Of a stretch of 64,000 nucleotides of DNA, positions 1-11,938 are shown piece after piece. Within the stretch, counting starts at the first letter, position 1. The number at the start of each line of letters is the position of its first letter. Both the position numbers and the translations under genes were made by a program. The notes under the pieces are model-generated. The model was not told the origin of the DNA. It searched no databases and was given only the letters and a program-made list of their open reading frames with translations. Origin of the DNA: Pelobates cultripes (taxonomy: Eukaryota > Chordata > Amphibia > Anura > Pelobatidae); the NCBI GenBank assembly GCA_933207985.1, contig OW240913.1, positions 277,126,987-277,190,986 of the forward strand, written 5' to 3'.

Positions 1-629
1 CAACAATACCGCAAAATGGAGGATAATTCCATATGCACTGGACATTTAAAATAGCATTTCTAATTGAATTTATTGAAACTGATGGACTGTACACAAAAGA
101 GATACAGGCCATCAGCTATAAAGTGCCATTTAACCTATATTAAGTATGCAATTTAATTTTTAAATTTAAATAAGTACATGCATTTCTATTTGCATTCCCT
201 TTAATAGATAAACCCCTCAATTTGCGTGAGACCTGTGTTATTTTTATTTATTTATTTATTTATTTTACATAAATATTAATTCTCAACAAAAACATTCTAT
301 ATGTTACATGTTATCTAATATGGCATATGTATCTAATCAATAACATAATTAACTAATCAGAAACAAAGAAATAACAACAGGGAATAATACTTATCATATA
401 CACTAAGAGACTTACACATGTATTTTGGGTACATTTGCACAATAAACCCCATGCCTGCCTCTCCATAAATATCGCTACTTTTTATCAGCCAACTCATACT
501 TGCTAAAGTACCTGTTGCTACTTTTCGCATGTAGTGGCTATTCAATGTCTTATAAGTTCACAAGTAGTGACAGGAAGTTACCTGGCTTCTGCCATAAAAA
601 ATAGTAACTTACTAACAGCTCTCCATATA
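1..629. other. Non-coding AT-rich DNA
   Basis: No coding signal. A short TTTA microsatellite lies at about 242-265. ORFs are short and AT-rich and carry no recognisable motif. Confidence 0.6.
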
Positions 630-637
630 CTCTGTGG

Positions 638-773
638 CAGCGGTGGGCAATCTGCGGCCCTCCAGATGTTTTGGACTACATCTACATTGATGCTTTGCTA
701 GCATTATGGCCCTACAAGCATTATGGGAGATGTAGTCCAAAACATCTGGAGGGCCGCAGGTTGCCCACCCCTG
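638..773. mobile_element. Fold-back hAT-type MITE, 136 bp
   Basis: Near-perfect inverted arms of about 46 bases run from CAGCGGTGGGCAA at the left to TTGCCCACCCCTG at the right, around a short loop. The flanks are CTCTGTGG (630-637) and CTCTATGG (774-781), an 8-bp duplication with one mismatch. Terminal CAG...CTG plus an 8-bp duplication is the hAT signature. There is no coding capacity, so it must have been moved by an autonomous hAT elsewhere. Confidence 0.88.
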
Positions 774-781
774 CTCTATGG

Positions 782-2222
782 GAAGAACTTAGTGACTGGT
801 TCCACCTTTGTTATGACTGCTACCCACAGCTACTAAGCCCCCAAATAGACTAATTGTTTGTAGACACATAAAAAAAAGATACAATCTTATAAACACAGGA
901 ACATCAGACACTCAGACTTACAGAAATGCTTACTTTTTTCCAAGACAGCAATTCAAAGTCATTCAGTCACATACAATTTTATATAATTAGAAATGACATC
1001 TACAAACACTACCTGCATTCAGAACACTCCTCCACTCCCTTAACCCCTAACACTCAGTCTTCACTCTCTTTACTTCGGCCCACTCTGCTTTCTCAAAGTA
1101 CTTACTCATCTGAGCAATGCTCTTTCTTCTTTTTTCCTTTTCTCTCCTCTCCCTCAGCATCAAAATATTTCCTTACACCCACTTCCTTCAACAACACAAT
1201 CACATCAACATTAATCCATCTCTGGTACACTCCCCCCTTCTCTCTTCTCATGCCCTGCACTAATTTCTCTATTCTTTTTCTCCTGCTCCCACCCAAGCAA
1301 AATGAAAATGTAAATTTAAAAATGTTAAAAGTATTTGTAAAAATAAAGTTAAAAAAAACACAAAAGTTATTAGAAACATATTGGTCACAAAACAGTTTAT
1401 TAAAATATATTTCTATATTGTGTAAAAAACTGGTGGACTAACTGACTAAACAAAAATGACTAAAAATGAGCATCTTATCCCTACAACTTGTTTTTGCACT
1501 GTGCAGATGTTCTTGCTGCTTCTATATCTCTCTAAGAGCCCAACATCCTCCTGTCATTAAGTGGCAGCTATACTCACTACATCCATTACTTTTTCTATAC
1601 CAAACTGCATACCTAGAGCCAGCTCCCACCTGTTACCTAGTAAAAGGAGAAGGAGAGTGGAGAAGGGAGTCCTGAGAAAAAAAGATTTCACATTTGTTAT
1701 TAGCGAGAGAGAGGAGAAGAGAGCTGTGGACCTTTTACAATGGACAGGTCTTGGTGGAGAGGTATAATTGACAGATTGACATAGTGTATGTGTAGGTGTA
1801 AAATGCATTTGCAAGTGTCCCTAAAGCACCACAGCACTCTTGGGAGGTAAAGCTGTTTTAGTGTTTTTTGTCTATAAGACATAATCATAGGCCCATCATA
1901 ATTATCAGCACCATGTGCAAGAGGTTCTTAATCCAGCACTGCTATGAATTATTCCTAATATTAGCAGATGTCAATTAATATAGTATGAAGTGAATTCACA
2001 GTAAATTCAAAGTCAGCTACAAATTTAAGGCCAGTGTAGCCAAACTGAAGCCTAACTTACTGTAATATTTTAGACCCTGGAAAGCATGAATACTATTTAA
2101 TATTTCTTTATAATTTATTTATTTACATAAACTTTCAACTAAATATAACTCATTTACTATTGTAATCTTTTAGCTGCATCACGAGTTGTACCAAAGCCTG
2201 CAGTGCCAAAATAGCCACTAAG
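782..2222. other. Non-coding DNA, no supported gene
   Basis: Mixed AT-rich DNA with pyrimidine-rich patches (1060-1290). The longest ORF (926-1441) is Ser/Leu/Phe/Pro-biased low complexity. No splice-bounded exon or repeat family was recognised. Confidence 0.5.
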
Positions 2223-2552
2223 CAAGGCCACCATCAGGAGGTGACAGCCAATACTCTTGTAAGTGGCCCAGTCCGGCAATGTGACCTACATAAAGCAGAC
2301 CACATTGTGGGACTCCAGCAGACTGGTCCCTTTAATGGACTTATTACCTGCCCCCTCTTCTCTCCTGTTTGTCAGTGCTGGGAGGATGAGATCTCACCAT
2401 GTGCTTGTGTAAGCTGTGTGGAAGATTAGCAGAGGAGCTTGGAGACTGCAGTCTTTTACCTGTCAATCCTCACTAGGTTTCACCGAAACCATCCTTCATC
2501 CACAAAAATGTAACTTGAAAAGTGTGGCTAAAAATATTCTTTATGCATTAAT

Positions 2553-2591
<39 letters not shown>

Positions 2592-3143
2592 TCGTGTGGT
2601 ACTGTATATGTGTAGAATGTGTGAGTAAAGTGTGTGTATGTAGAAATGTGTGTGTGTGATGTGTGTGTAGATGGTTGTGTGTTTGACATTGTGTGTTAGA
2701 CATTATGTGCAGTATTATTGTATGTGTATGTGTGAATAAGTAGTTTGTGTGTAGTAATGTATGTGCATGTAGCTTGGTGTTTTTTTCAGTAATGTATATA
2801 TGTGTACTAATGTCTGTACATAGCACTGTGTTTATATTTAGCAGTGTGATTATGGGTGTATCTTTAGCAAAATGTGTGTTTAGTGTGGTGTGTGTGTATG
2901 TCTGGCAGTGTGCATCTGTAGCTATGTGTACCCGTGTTTCTGTCTTTGACTAATGGGTGTATGTCTGTAAGAAAGCCTTAATTGGATATCTGTGTATGCG
3001 TGTTTGTATCTATGAATGTTCAATCTCTCTGGGAGTGTATGTTGTAGTATCTCTGTCTGGTAGCCTTTGTGTTGCAGGAGCAAGTCTGTGGGTCATTGGG
3101 CCCAGCCTTGTAAGAGGCCCCAAGAATTTTGATGGTGGGCCTG
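2223..3143. mobile_element. hAT-like non-autonomous element with TG-rich interior
   Basis: The left end reads CAAGGCCACCATCAGG and the right end reads TTTTGATGGTGGGCCTG, so the ends are inverted copies of one sequence. The same CAGGGCCACCATCAG end occurs on the better-preserved hAT at 48415. The 8-bp flanks (CCACTAAG and TCTGTAAG) share only 5 of 8 bases, so the duplication is eroded or the boundary is off by a base. The interior, about 2550-3060, is a degenerate TGTGTGTA-type array. No transposase is present. Confidence 0.6.
2555..2588. repeat. (TG)n microsatellite
   Basis: An uninterrupted TG run, followed by about 450 bp of degenerate TGTGTRTRTG sequence inside the hAT-like element. Confidence 0.95.
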
Positions 3144-5769
3144 TCTGTAAGTGAAGGCTTTTAGGCTTTTGCAATTTCTTTAGCTTTATTGCTTCTTTTA
3201 GCAATTGCTTTAGAATATTTTTTGTCCAGAAACCTCATTAATTACCTTACACAATGTACAGGTATCAGTGGATGTTTTTTAGGATAGGACATTATATCAT
3301 TCATCACTATAACATAATTTCTAATACTTTGTAACACCAATATTTCTTAACAGAACAAACTAATAAATGTTAAATTTAAAACTTATACATTTTTGAGATA
3401 TTAATGAATAGCAAACTATACATGAAATTGTTTTCTCTTATGTAAATGGAAATTCAATTAATTTATTCATCTGAAGATTCTTTTTTCAATTTTCATTCCA
3501 TATGTTGGATGCATTTTCTATGCAAAAATGCTATATTTTTACATCAGTATCATCATTCACAAGCATTAAAAAAAATCTCTATTTAGATGTTATTGTTCTT
3601 TTATATTGGACCATTCAAAGAAATGATGAAAAATATCCTTGTGTTTATTGTTATTTTTTGAAAATAGGTCTTCATTTGCAATGACTATTGGCACCATTTT
3701 TATATATATTTTCTGAAAGGAAATACATGGAGTATAGTTTTTGGAAGCAATACAATAAAGTGCAAATGAGTATTGCTGCAGGGCTGTGTGTCAAAACATT
3801 TTTCTATTCCATGTATCTGGCAAAAATGTCTCTAGACGAGGTCTTATACTTTGTACTGAATTTTCATGGAAAAAAAATATACTGTTAGCTGATTTGATAC
3901 ACAATATGATCTGATATTTCATACATACTAAAATGTGTTTTATTTGTAATAAAAAAAGTACTTGTTTTCAAGACAAGATTGCCTAAAGCCAACATTTTAT
4001 TAGGAAATGCCAAGGTCATCCTCACTTGCTGTTTTATATATATAAAAAATGTTCGAGAGTATATTTTGACAGCGTGCATTTCCAAGTTGGAAAAACATAC
4101 AAAATCAATACATTGTACCAAAATATATTTAACGACTATTATTAATGTCTTCCTCTTAGTATCTGATGTATTTTATGACATCTCACTAAAAGGATGTCAG
4201 TATTTAAAAAAAACCCAAAAAAACCCATTTGTTAAAATGCTAAATAATGTATGTTCAATAAGCAGTGAATTGTGAATAGTTAATAACTTGCTTACAAAGC
4301 TTAAGTTAAAGTATCAAAGTTAGAATAAAAATCTTTAATCTTCATTTGAAAATATTCTACATTTTGTCAATCCACAAAATCTCCATGTGTACTTATAATG
4401 TTCAGTAAGTAGGCCGATTGTATGCATAATATATTTCTAATATGATTTATATGATAAAAAAATGCAAGTTAATATTTATACTCAAAAATGAATTGAAGCC
4501 ATTCCATCTATCCTTCCATCAATCCATCCTTCCTTCCCTCAATCAACCACTTCACTGCGGGGAGATTTTCTGGCAGAGCCTTCTTGTTTTCATTTCAGCG
4601 TGAAATACTGCACTTAAAGTACTTAAAATACTCAGAAAGCAAGCACTTTCAGCATGAAAGAGAACAAAGATTCCTCGGTTGAAAAAGACCAGGGGCTGTT
4701 CCAGCATTAGCTCTGTCTATAATGATTTTGTGATATCATGGCACCAAAAATCCATGGTAGTACCTGGACTTGGAAATTAATTTCCTTCTAACTGAAATTC
4801 TTCTGGATTTGGGAAGATTGAGTTTTCAGACAATTTTCCAAATTCTGAATTGAAAAATATACCCAAATCACAAATCTACAAATTGCACAACAGGTGGGCC
4901 AGTTCGGTTGATTCAAATTCAGAATTCCATTTACTGTGCCTTTTGCTGGTAGCCACTTACACTTAGCACCAACTTTAAATCACTAATACACATTTTGAGA
5001 GTTTTTTGTTAAACACTATAAGCATCTGTATTATTTCATTTTTGAATCTCCCAATATTTTACAATTGAAGCAAATCATTTAAGGCTGAATGGTTTGTTTT
5101 TTTAACTGAAATTCTCTTGATCAAAAAACTATGGATATTTTTTTTTAAATGGCAATTTTTGCATAAGGCCTCCCTTTAGGCATACTGTTTTAGCCTCAAG
5201 TAAGCATCATTAATGTGGTGATAACTTGATTAGAGCATCTTCATAAATCATTTTTTCTGTATGTAAAGTTTCAAAAAAATGATTTTTTTTGCAAAAGTAG
5301 TTAAGTACCCTCCCTGTCTGAAATTTTAATTTAATGTTAGTTTTTAATTGTATATTGCAAAAAGGGATAAAGTATTTTGCTTCTTTCCATTGTGTGGCTG
5401 AATTGAAATAATTAAAAAAGACAAAAATGCAATTATGAAATAATTCTAATAGACTTTATTTTTAATTTTATTCTCTCTGTATTCATATTTTTTATAAAGG
5501 TAAGCTAACCACAAACATTAAAACATAAAACTTTTGATTCAGGAGTTAGTCAACCCTTTTGCAGGACCTATACTGTGTACCTAAATTATATAAATGGATA
5601 GAAAGATGGCAATTAATTTCAAGCAAACTAACTGCTACAATGTGTACAATCTCTCATGCTTTTTTATTTTTTCATAGATCTGTGGGGCCTTCTTAATCTT
5701 ATTTGAGGATTTAAATGATTAGAAAAAAGGTCGAAAATTGCTGCAAAGAACTTGGAGAAAAAAATGTGA
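3144..5769. other. Non-coding AT-rich DNA
   Basis: No gene was recognised. It contains a short CCATC/CCTTC pyrimidine repeat near 4498-4550 and many A/T homopolymers. ORFs here are short and look random. Confidence 0.5.
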
Positions 5770-5983
5770 TTGGATGACTCTAGACAATGAGCCGCAGAAA
5801 CTAAGGAAAGTTAATGTAAACAAAGCCCCAGGGCCTGGTGGTATTCACCCATGAGTACTTAAGGCACTGAGTGTGGAAATAAGTGAACCTGATTTTTTAT
5901 ATTTTAGATTTAGGAATTTCTTTTAGGAATTGTACTAGAGGATTGTAGAAAGGCAGATGTGGTTTCTATATTCAAAAAGGTTT
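5770..5983 (+). pseudogene. Decayed CR1-type LINE reverse transcriptase fragment
   Basis: Read on the plus strand with stops and shifts, this gives KVNVNKAPGPGGIHP, then ALSVEISEP, then an RxxDVVSIFKKV-like stretch. That order matches the start of a non-LTR reverse transcriptase (KA.GPDGIHP...LK.L...EP...W..A.V.PIFKKG), CR1 style. It has several stop codons and no flanking element ends, so it is an old fragment. Confidence 0.6.
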
Positions 5984-7566
5984 GCCTTAGACTAATCTCC
6001 TTGTGTCCTGTGTATAATCCTGTTTATCAGTAGATTTCTCCAGAAATACATGCTGAAGTCAAAATATCTTGCATTTATGAGAGTTTTCTTGGGTTAATCC
6101 TTGTGGGGCAGTGCAACAATTATTCATACTATCTATTTTGTATCTGTGTCTAACCAAGGTGAAACTAAACCCATTCTGGGAAAGCCCATAGTGTAATTTA
6201 GGGTGTATAATTCCCAGCACTCTGTTGCTTGCAAAGACCCACATGAAATCAGGCCAATAGCAAATTAAATCCATAGTCTTTAAGTGGAGTAAAGGGTTTA
6301 TGCTCTATGTAAAATCATATGCTTACAGTCCTGATGACAAGTAAAAATGTGAAAAGGGTTTTGGTTTAATGTCGCCCTGACACTGAGATACATGAATCTA
6401 AAAGTTAGGGTGATGCCTACGAAAATCTTAAAACACACATTAGATTGCCCAATAATTTGAAAAAAGGATAGCATTAATCATTTATAGAACGGAATTATTT
6501 CCCCCCAAAACATTACCATCTAATATATAAAGTAAATAATCAGGACAATTTACTGTTTGTTTGAAAGCGTGATAACATAAGCATTTACAATAAATATCCA
6601 GAGATGTCACTGGAAAAACATGTATTTAATGGTTGAATTTCAGGCTGTTAAAAGAAGGAAGCTAAGCGTTTCTGAAACATACATCAGGTGTGACACAAAA
6701 GTCACCACGGTGAATATTGAAAAATAACTATCAAATCTACTCCTGGTATGGATAAATATAAGGAGCTTGAAAGAATTTTATACTATGCTTAAAGCATAAA
6801 CCCTTGGAGTGATACACAAGAGTAATCATCCACTAGTATGTCCTAAGGATTCAAGTGAACTTTTACTTTGCTCTTAGCCTCAAAGGCAAAAAACTGGGAT
6901 TAGTTTATGTTTCATCTAGTCACCCAGCTGTATATTTTCAAAGCAAAATCAAGTGATGAGTGATATTCTTTATCTTATAAACTGTACCCAAAGGCATTTA
7001 GAACTTTATAGTATACTAAGAAATGTCTGAAAGACTACATTGCAGAATTGTGAAGTGTAAGATCATATTATTTGGTAAAACAGATAGGGGAGCTATCTAT
7101 TAACATACATTTCCCTTTGTGGCCTCCTCTATTTCAATGTTCAACAAAGTGTATAGAATTTCAAAGAGCTGGCCTTAAAATAAAGTCTATAATAACTTGT
7201 TTTTTTGGCCCAATGCCTGTCTAGCCAAGTTCAACAGTGTGCATTATAAAAACAAAAGACAAAATAATAAACAAAAGACAAACGTGTACTGCACTATAGA
7301 ACTACTAAATGTGCTGTGACAAAAATATTGAGAAATGTCACTTCCTTATTACATCTTCCATTTCAGCATGAAAATATTGTAACTAGTATTTTTTTTTAGG
7401 AAGTTCTCTGAATAAATGAAAACTCAATACAAAAGGATGTTAATTTTTCTAAAATCATTTTTTTTTGTATAAAACTGTCTACTAAAGAGTTTATCCACAT
7501 GATTTGGAATCTGTAAGTGGACTTACTTAAAATCAGATGATATAACCTACTTAGGATTCAAAATCA
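5984..7566. other. Non-coding AT-rich DNA
   Basis: No coding region, repeat family or RNA gene was recognised. Confidence 0.5.
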
Positions 7567-7918
7567 TTAAAGGGAAACTAAAGGCACCGAGACCACTTCA
7601 GCTCATTGAAGTTTGGGTGCCATCTCCCATCACCCTTAACCCTAGAGTGATAATTATTGCAGTTTTTATAAACTGCAATAATTAGCTGCTAGGGTTATCA
7701 ACTCCTCTAGTGGATGTCTACCAGACTGCCACCAGAGGGACTTCCGTCTTCTTAGATGACTTTTGCATGAGGACCTCCAGTGTCGCCGCGCACGCGCATT
7801 AGGTCTCCCCCGCCAGCGGACATCGGCGCTGGACCCAGGTAAGTGACTGAAGGGGTTATTAACATGGGAGGGGCCTTGTCAAAGGGGGACACTGTAGTGC
7901 CAGGAAAACGAGTTTGTT
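7567..7918. mobile_element. T2/Kolobok-like MITE, right end lost
   Basis: Starts with TTAAAGGGAAACTAAAGGCACC, the TTAA plus AAGGG terminus typical of frog T2-family MITEs. Near the right it has CACTGTAGTGCCAGGAA, which is normally subterminal in this family. The expected closing CCCTTTAA is missing, so the right boundary is approximate. A second TTAAAAGGAACATTATAG terminus lies just downstream at about 8003 without a clear partner. Confidence 0.55.
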
Positions 7919-8717
7919 TAATGGTGAAATAAGAACAAAACCATAAACAAAGGTCAAAATTGAATCTAAATCAGGAAATGTAATAGGATTTGCTTTTATA
8001 GTTGGAAGCTTAAAAGGAACATTATAGCATTAGAAATACTGTAGCGATGAACACTCAGTCTAAGTATTTCTGCTATTTAACTTCCTTCTAGTCTGCAGTC
8101 TAGATACTGCAGATGTGAGAACAGCCCTATCCCCATACACTAATCGAAACCTTTTGTGGTTAAAGCAAGTATGACTTTTTTTGGCCTAGCAAGCAGGTAT
8201 TTATAAAGGGAAAGGGAACAATAGCAGGGGATGATCAACAGAACAATAGAACAATTCCCCCTGGGTGCCATTAGGCCTGGGTTGCAAAACACTGATTCAG
8301 TCAATGTTCAGTTACTTAAATTAAGCAAAACTAAGCACCAGGCATTGTGAATCCTAAAACTCCCTCTTTCTAACATCTATGTATTAGTATGCAATTTTGT
8401 TGTGTGATTGCAGGAGTATATTTATTTGAATGTCAGTGTCTGTGTAAGAGTGTTTTTTGTGTAGTGCTTGTATCTATGCAATAAAGGGATATAAAATATT
8501 TTTTTGTGGAAGAAACTGTGTCCATAAATGAAGTAGATTGTTGGTGTGTGAATGTCTGTGTGTATTAATGTGGACAGTCTGTGAATGGATGCAAGTACAG
8601 AGTGTTCATATGTGAATCTGAGTAGTCAGTTTCAGCAAAAATGTATGGAGCAGTGTGTGTGACTTCAGTGGTGTGTTTGCATGTCATTTTTTCTTTTGAA
8701 TGTGATTTATTTTTCAT
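7919..8717. other. Non-coding DNA, TG-rich in its right half
   Basis: Contains the unpaired T2-like terminus near 8003 and a TGTGTRTG-rich patch (about 8410-8690). No gene was seen. Confidence 0.45.
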
Positions 8718-9532
8718 ATGTCTCTGACTCTATCATTCTTAATGTGTAATCTGTCTTTCTTTTCTTTTGTCTCTGTCACCCCTTTTTGGTCTACACATAA
8801 TCCTTCTTGTGACTCTGCATCTCATCCACTTGTTTTTCCCTCATTTTCTCCCCACTTGTGCCTCTGCCCTATTACCCACTTGTCCGTCCTCTACCTCTCA
8901 TATGTGTCTCTGACCCATCACAGTACAATGGTTACCACATCATGCCATGTGTCTCTTCCTCAGGGTCCCATCGACCCAATTGTACATTTGCTCCCTCTCC
9001 ACCTGTGTTCCAAATGTGTCATTATCCCATTTCACTTTATTTCTACCCATAACCCCACATATCTCTGTCCCACCTCACCCTATTTTTAGCCATAGACTCA
9101 CATATCTCATCCCATGTCACCAAATCCACATTTTGCCTCTCTCTACCCTCCAGACTGCCTTAATTCAGCTCTCTGTCTCTCAGATGGTAGATGCATGTTT
9201 AAAATGAGAGCAGAGCATGTGATGTAACAAACTTTCCATCCTCTCCTTCTACACAGAGTAGTGTAGGTAGAGTGAAGAGACCTCTCTGGGAAAATATACA
9301 TGCTGCCAGGTCTCACACTGCTGGGGGGGGGGGGAGGAAACATTGGGAGAATGTGATACTATTTTAGGTTGCATACCCCACAATGCCAGGGGCCCCCACC
9401 TATCACTAAAATAAAGCACATTAAATTATGCTGGGCTAGGTGGAGAGAAACTCCAATCTCCCCATCTAGGCCCATGACTGCTATGGGTCCTCGGTTAATG
9501 ACCAATGTGCCCAAGTGATCAGTCCACCCCTG
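8718..9532. mobile_element. Possible hAT right end with pyrimidine-rich interior
   Basis: The right end reads AGTCCACCCCTG at 9521-9532, whose complement CAGGGGTGGACT resembles hAT termini common in frogs. The stretch to its left (8740-9180) is a CT-rich degenerate array of CTCTGTCCCAT/ACCCCACAT type. No matching left end with an 8-bp duplication was found. The left boundary given is only the start of the array. Confidence 0.35.
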
Positions 9533-9610
9533 TGTAACAAACACCCAAATTGATCAACATTGTACAACTTCCCCCACCTCTTTGTACTGTTGTTGATTAG
9601 AGTGCCTCTT

Positions 9611-9614
<4 letters not shown>

Positions 9615-9658
<44 letters not shown>
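9615..9658. repeat. (TA)n microsatellite
   Basis: About 22 uninterrupted TA units. Confidence 0.95.
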
Positions 9659-9663
<5 letters not shown>

Positions 9664-9784
9664 TTTACTATGTTTTCCCTCAGTTTATTTCTCTTTCATG
9701 TATTCACATGCTTTGCTAAAGTATGCAAAAAATACTTTGTTTATATATGTGTTAAGATTTATATATTTCCTTATAGTTTGTTAA

Positions 9785-10040
9785 TCCCTTAAAGACGGAG
9801 GAAGTATACAAGTTCTTATCTAAACAAAACTTAGAATTCAAGGTAAATGTTCAATCATAACTTACCTCTTTCATAGTAACTGCATCCACACGTATTATAT
9901 ATTATTTTGTTCAGCAGACACAGGGCTTTAATTTCACGTCAAATATTTATATATAAAACAATTTAATATGAATAAAATCTAAAAAAAATGTGAGAAACTA
10001 AGAAATATTCTTATTATCTTTGTTCTGCATGGCATTTTAA
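9785..10040 (-). mobile_element. Old piggyBac-type element (P0), left piece
   Basis: A TTAA at 9781 is followed by TCCCTTAAAGACGG, a variant of the CCCCTTAAGGACGG terminus at 43399. The next about 250 bp match 43399-43680 base for base with scattered differences (TTACCTCTTTCAT, TTATATAT, ACAGGGCTTT). The match breaks at the L2 tail at 10041 and resumes at 30738. This is therefore one element split by the L2 complex, in the same (minus) orientation as the piggyBac at 43399-51852. Confidence 0.72.
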
Positions 10041-10292
10041 CAGTGAATTATTTATTTATTTATTTATAAAATATTTTACTAGGAAGGATACATTGATACA
10101 TTGAGATTTATCTCATTTTCAAGTATGTCCTGGGTTCACAAAACATTGCATTGATACAACAGGGAACAATAAAATACAAAAACAATATTAATACACAATA
10201 TATACAAAATTTAATATAGAACAAGTAAGAAACATATAATCAACCATGACAGGTGCATTCTGTTTTGAGATATGTAGAGATGGATCTCTTAA
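10041..10292 (-). mobile_element. L2-type LINE copy 1, 3' end piece
   Basis: Matches 25886-26124 of L2 copy 2 nearly base for base, from the TTTATTTATAAAATATTTTAC tail to the sequence ending GATCTC|TTAA. It is the 3' untranslated end of a minus-strand L2. It stops at TTAA (10289-10292), where the piggyBac is inserted, and continues after the second TTAA at 25052. Confidence 0.9.
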
Positions 10293-10968
10293 CCCCTTAA
10301 GGATGCATGATGGACCCAGTCCGTCATCCTGGGGAAGCACTTAACAACGCATGATGGACTAGGTCCATCATGCGCTAAAATTAACCCCAGATCATCGCAG
10401 TGCTGACGATCGTGGGATAAATGCTCTTGCTGGGTGCCTCTGAGTCAGTGGCAGACCAGCAACAGGAAATCACAATGTCACAGCGGTCACAATGCTGCTG
10501 GGTTACCAGATTCACCTCCCTCCACCTCTTGTGGGTTTTTGAAGTGGAGAGAGATGGATCGTTGTTATATTGTGTCCCTGAAGTGAATAAATTGTCTGAA
10601 GAAGTTCCAAATCCCCTTTCCCCTGTTCTTTAAAAAAAAATAACCCTTGCCCTGCTGATTGATCACTGCCAGCATCACAGTATTTTACTGTGATATAGTT
10701 TTTTTTACCCTCAGGGGTTAAATTTGATTATTTTTTAGTAACCCTAAGGGGTTAAATTTTAATATATTATTTTAAATTTGTGATTTCGTTAGTTGGAATG
10801 GGTGGAATCTAGTGGGAATTGAGGAATTTAGTGATAAGCTAGTTAGGGGTCAAAAGTTTAAAAAAAAGGGCGTGGCCTAACCAGGGAACGAGCTGGACAC
10901 TTTCGAGTTCCCAAAGCGCTGTAAATAGCCTACAATAACATATTTTCTACTTTCTACTCCGAGTGTAA

Positions 10969-11938
10969 ATGGATAAGAAACCCCCTAAGAAAGGACCGGA
11001 CACTGGGGCGACAATGCTAGACATGCTTACTGTCCAGAAGGCCGGACTGTCAGAGAGCCAAGATGGCGCCGGAACAGGCCTTTCATCACGATCCTCCTCA
11101 CCACGTGCAGCGACGAATTCTAGCCCCAAGATGGAAGAAGCTGCACAAATATTGACCAAACTGGCCGAAGTGCAAACCTGCCTGGCAGGGGAGATAGAGC
11201 GATCCACATCCGTCCTCCGAACTGAAATATCGGCGCTGGGCACGAGAACCTCAAGATTGGAGGACCGTCTGTAAGATAATACCCGGGCGCATAACGTATT
11301 CGTGTCCCATGTGCATAAGCTTGAAGCTAGAGTTGCTGAGATGGAGCTAGCTATGGAAGACATGGCAAATCGTTCCAGGAGGAACAACATTCAACTGAGG
11401 GGTCTACCAGATAGAGACAGGCGAAGATCCCCTACAGGCCACACACCTCACCATATTTCAACCGCTACTGCCAAACTTACCAGCAGAACAGTGGAGCATA
11501 GAGCGAGCGCACAGGGTCCTCTGCACCAGGAGACAGGATTCCAACACCCCGAGAGACATCATAATCTGGTTCCTTCATTTCCAGACAAAGGAGGCCTTAA
11601 TGCGAAGGAGCAGGGAAGAAGAGATTAGAAACGAGGGGTCCATCTTACAGCTCTATCAAGATTTGGCCCCCAGCACTCTACAAAGGAGAAGGGAGTGGAG
11701 GCCCATAACAGAGGCCCTGAGAAGAGACGGTGTGCGCTATGCCTGGGGCTTTCCTTTTAAATTGTTGGCGTTCCGGGAAGGGAGAGCCCATGCGCTGACA
11801 CCTGGAGGCAACCCGGGAAAATTCCTGAGAGATTTGGGAGTACCAACCCCGGCGCAGCTGTCGATAGGAGCGGAGGCCGTGGAGGATCTTGTCCCCATCC
11901 CAACGGAGTGGCAGGATGCCGGAGATCAGAGGCGCTGA
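10969..11938 (+). pseudogene. Tx1/L1-type ORF1 protein, broken
   Basis: Starts at an ATG with a Lys/Pro-rich basic leader (MDKKPPKKGPDTG). A heptad-like coiled coil follows (ILTKLAEVQTCL ... SRLEDRL), then NRSRRNNIQLRGLPDR, the start of the L1-type RNA-recognition domain. In a second frame comes LYQDLAPSTLQRRREWRPITEALR ... RYAWGFPFKL, the L1-type C-terminal domain. Damage: a TAA at about 11272 in the coiled coil and at least one frameshift after GLPDR (about 11420), with the rest in other frames to 11938. The intact protein would coat LINE RNA as a trimeric chaperone. About 320 residues in all, usual for the family. Confidence 0.88.

Noticed and set aside
926..1441. 171-codon plus-strand ORF
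   Set aside because: Low-complexity Ser/Leu/Phe/Pro composition from a pyrimidine-rich patch; no domain, no splice context and no relation to GRIK2.
8236..8300. CAGGGGATGATCAA as the left end of the hAT ending at 9532
   Set aside because: The flanking 8 bases (AACAATAG) do not match those after 9532 (TGTAACAA), and the inverted-end match is weak.
9222..9231. TGTAACAA identical to the 8 bases after the hAT-like end at 9532
   Set aside because: It is not followed by a CAGGGG end, so it is probably chance.
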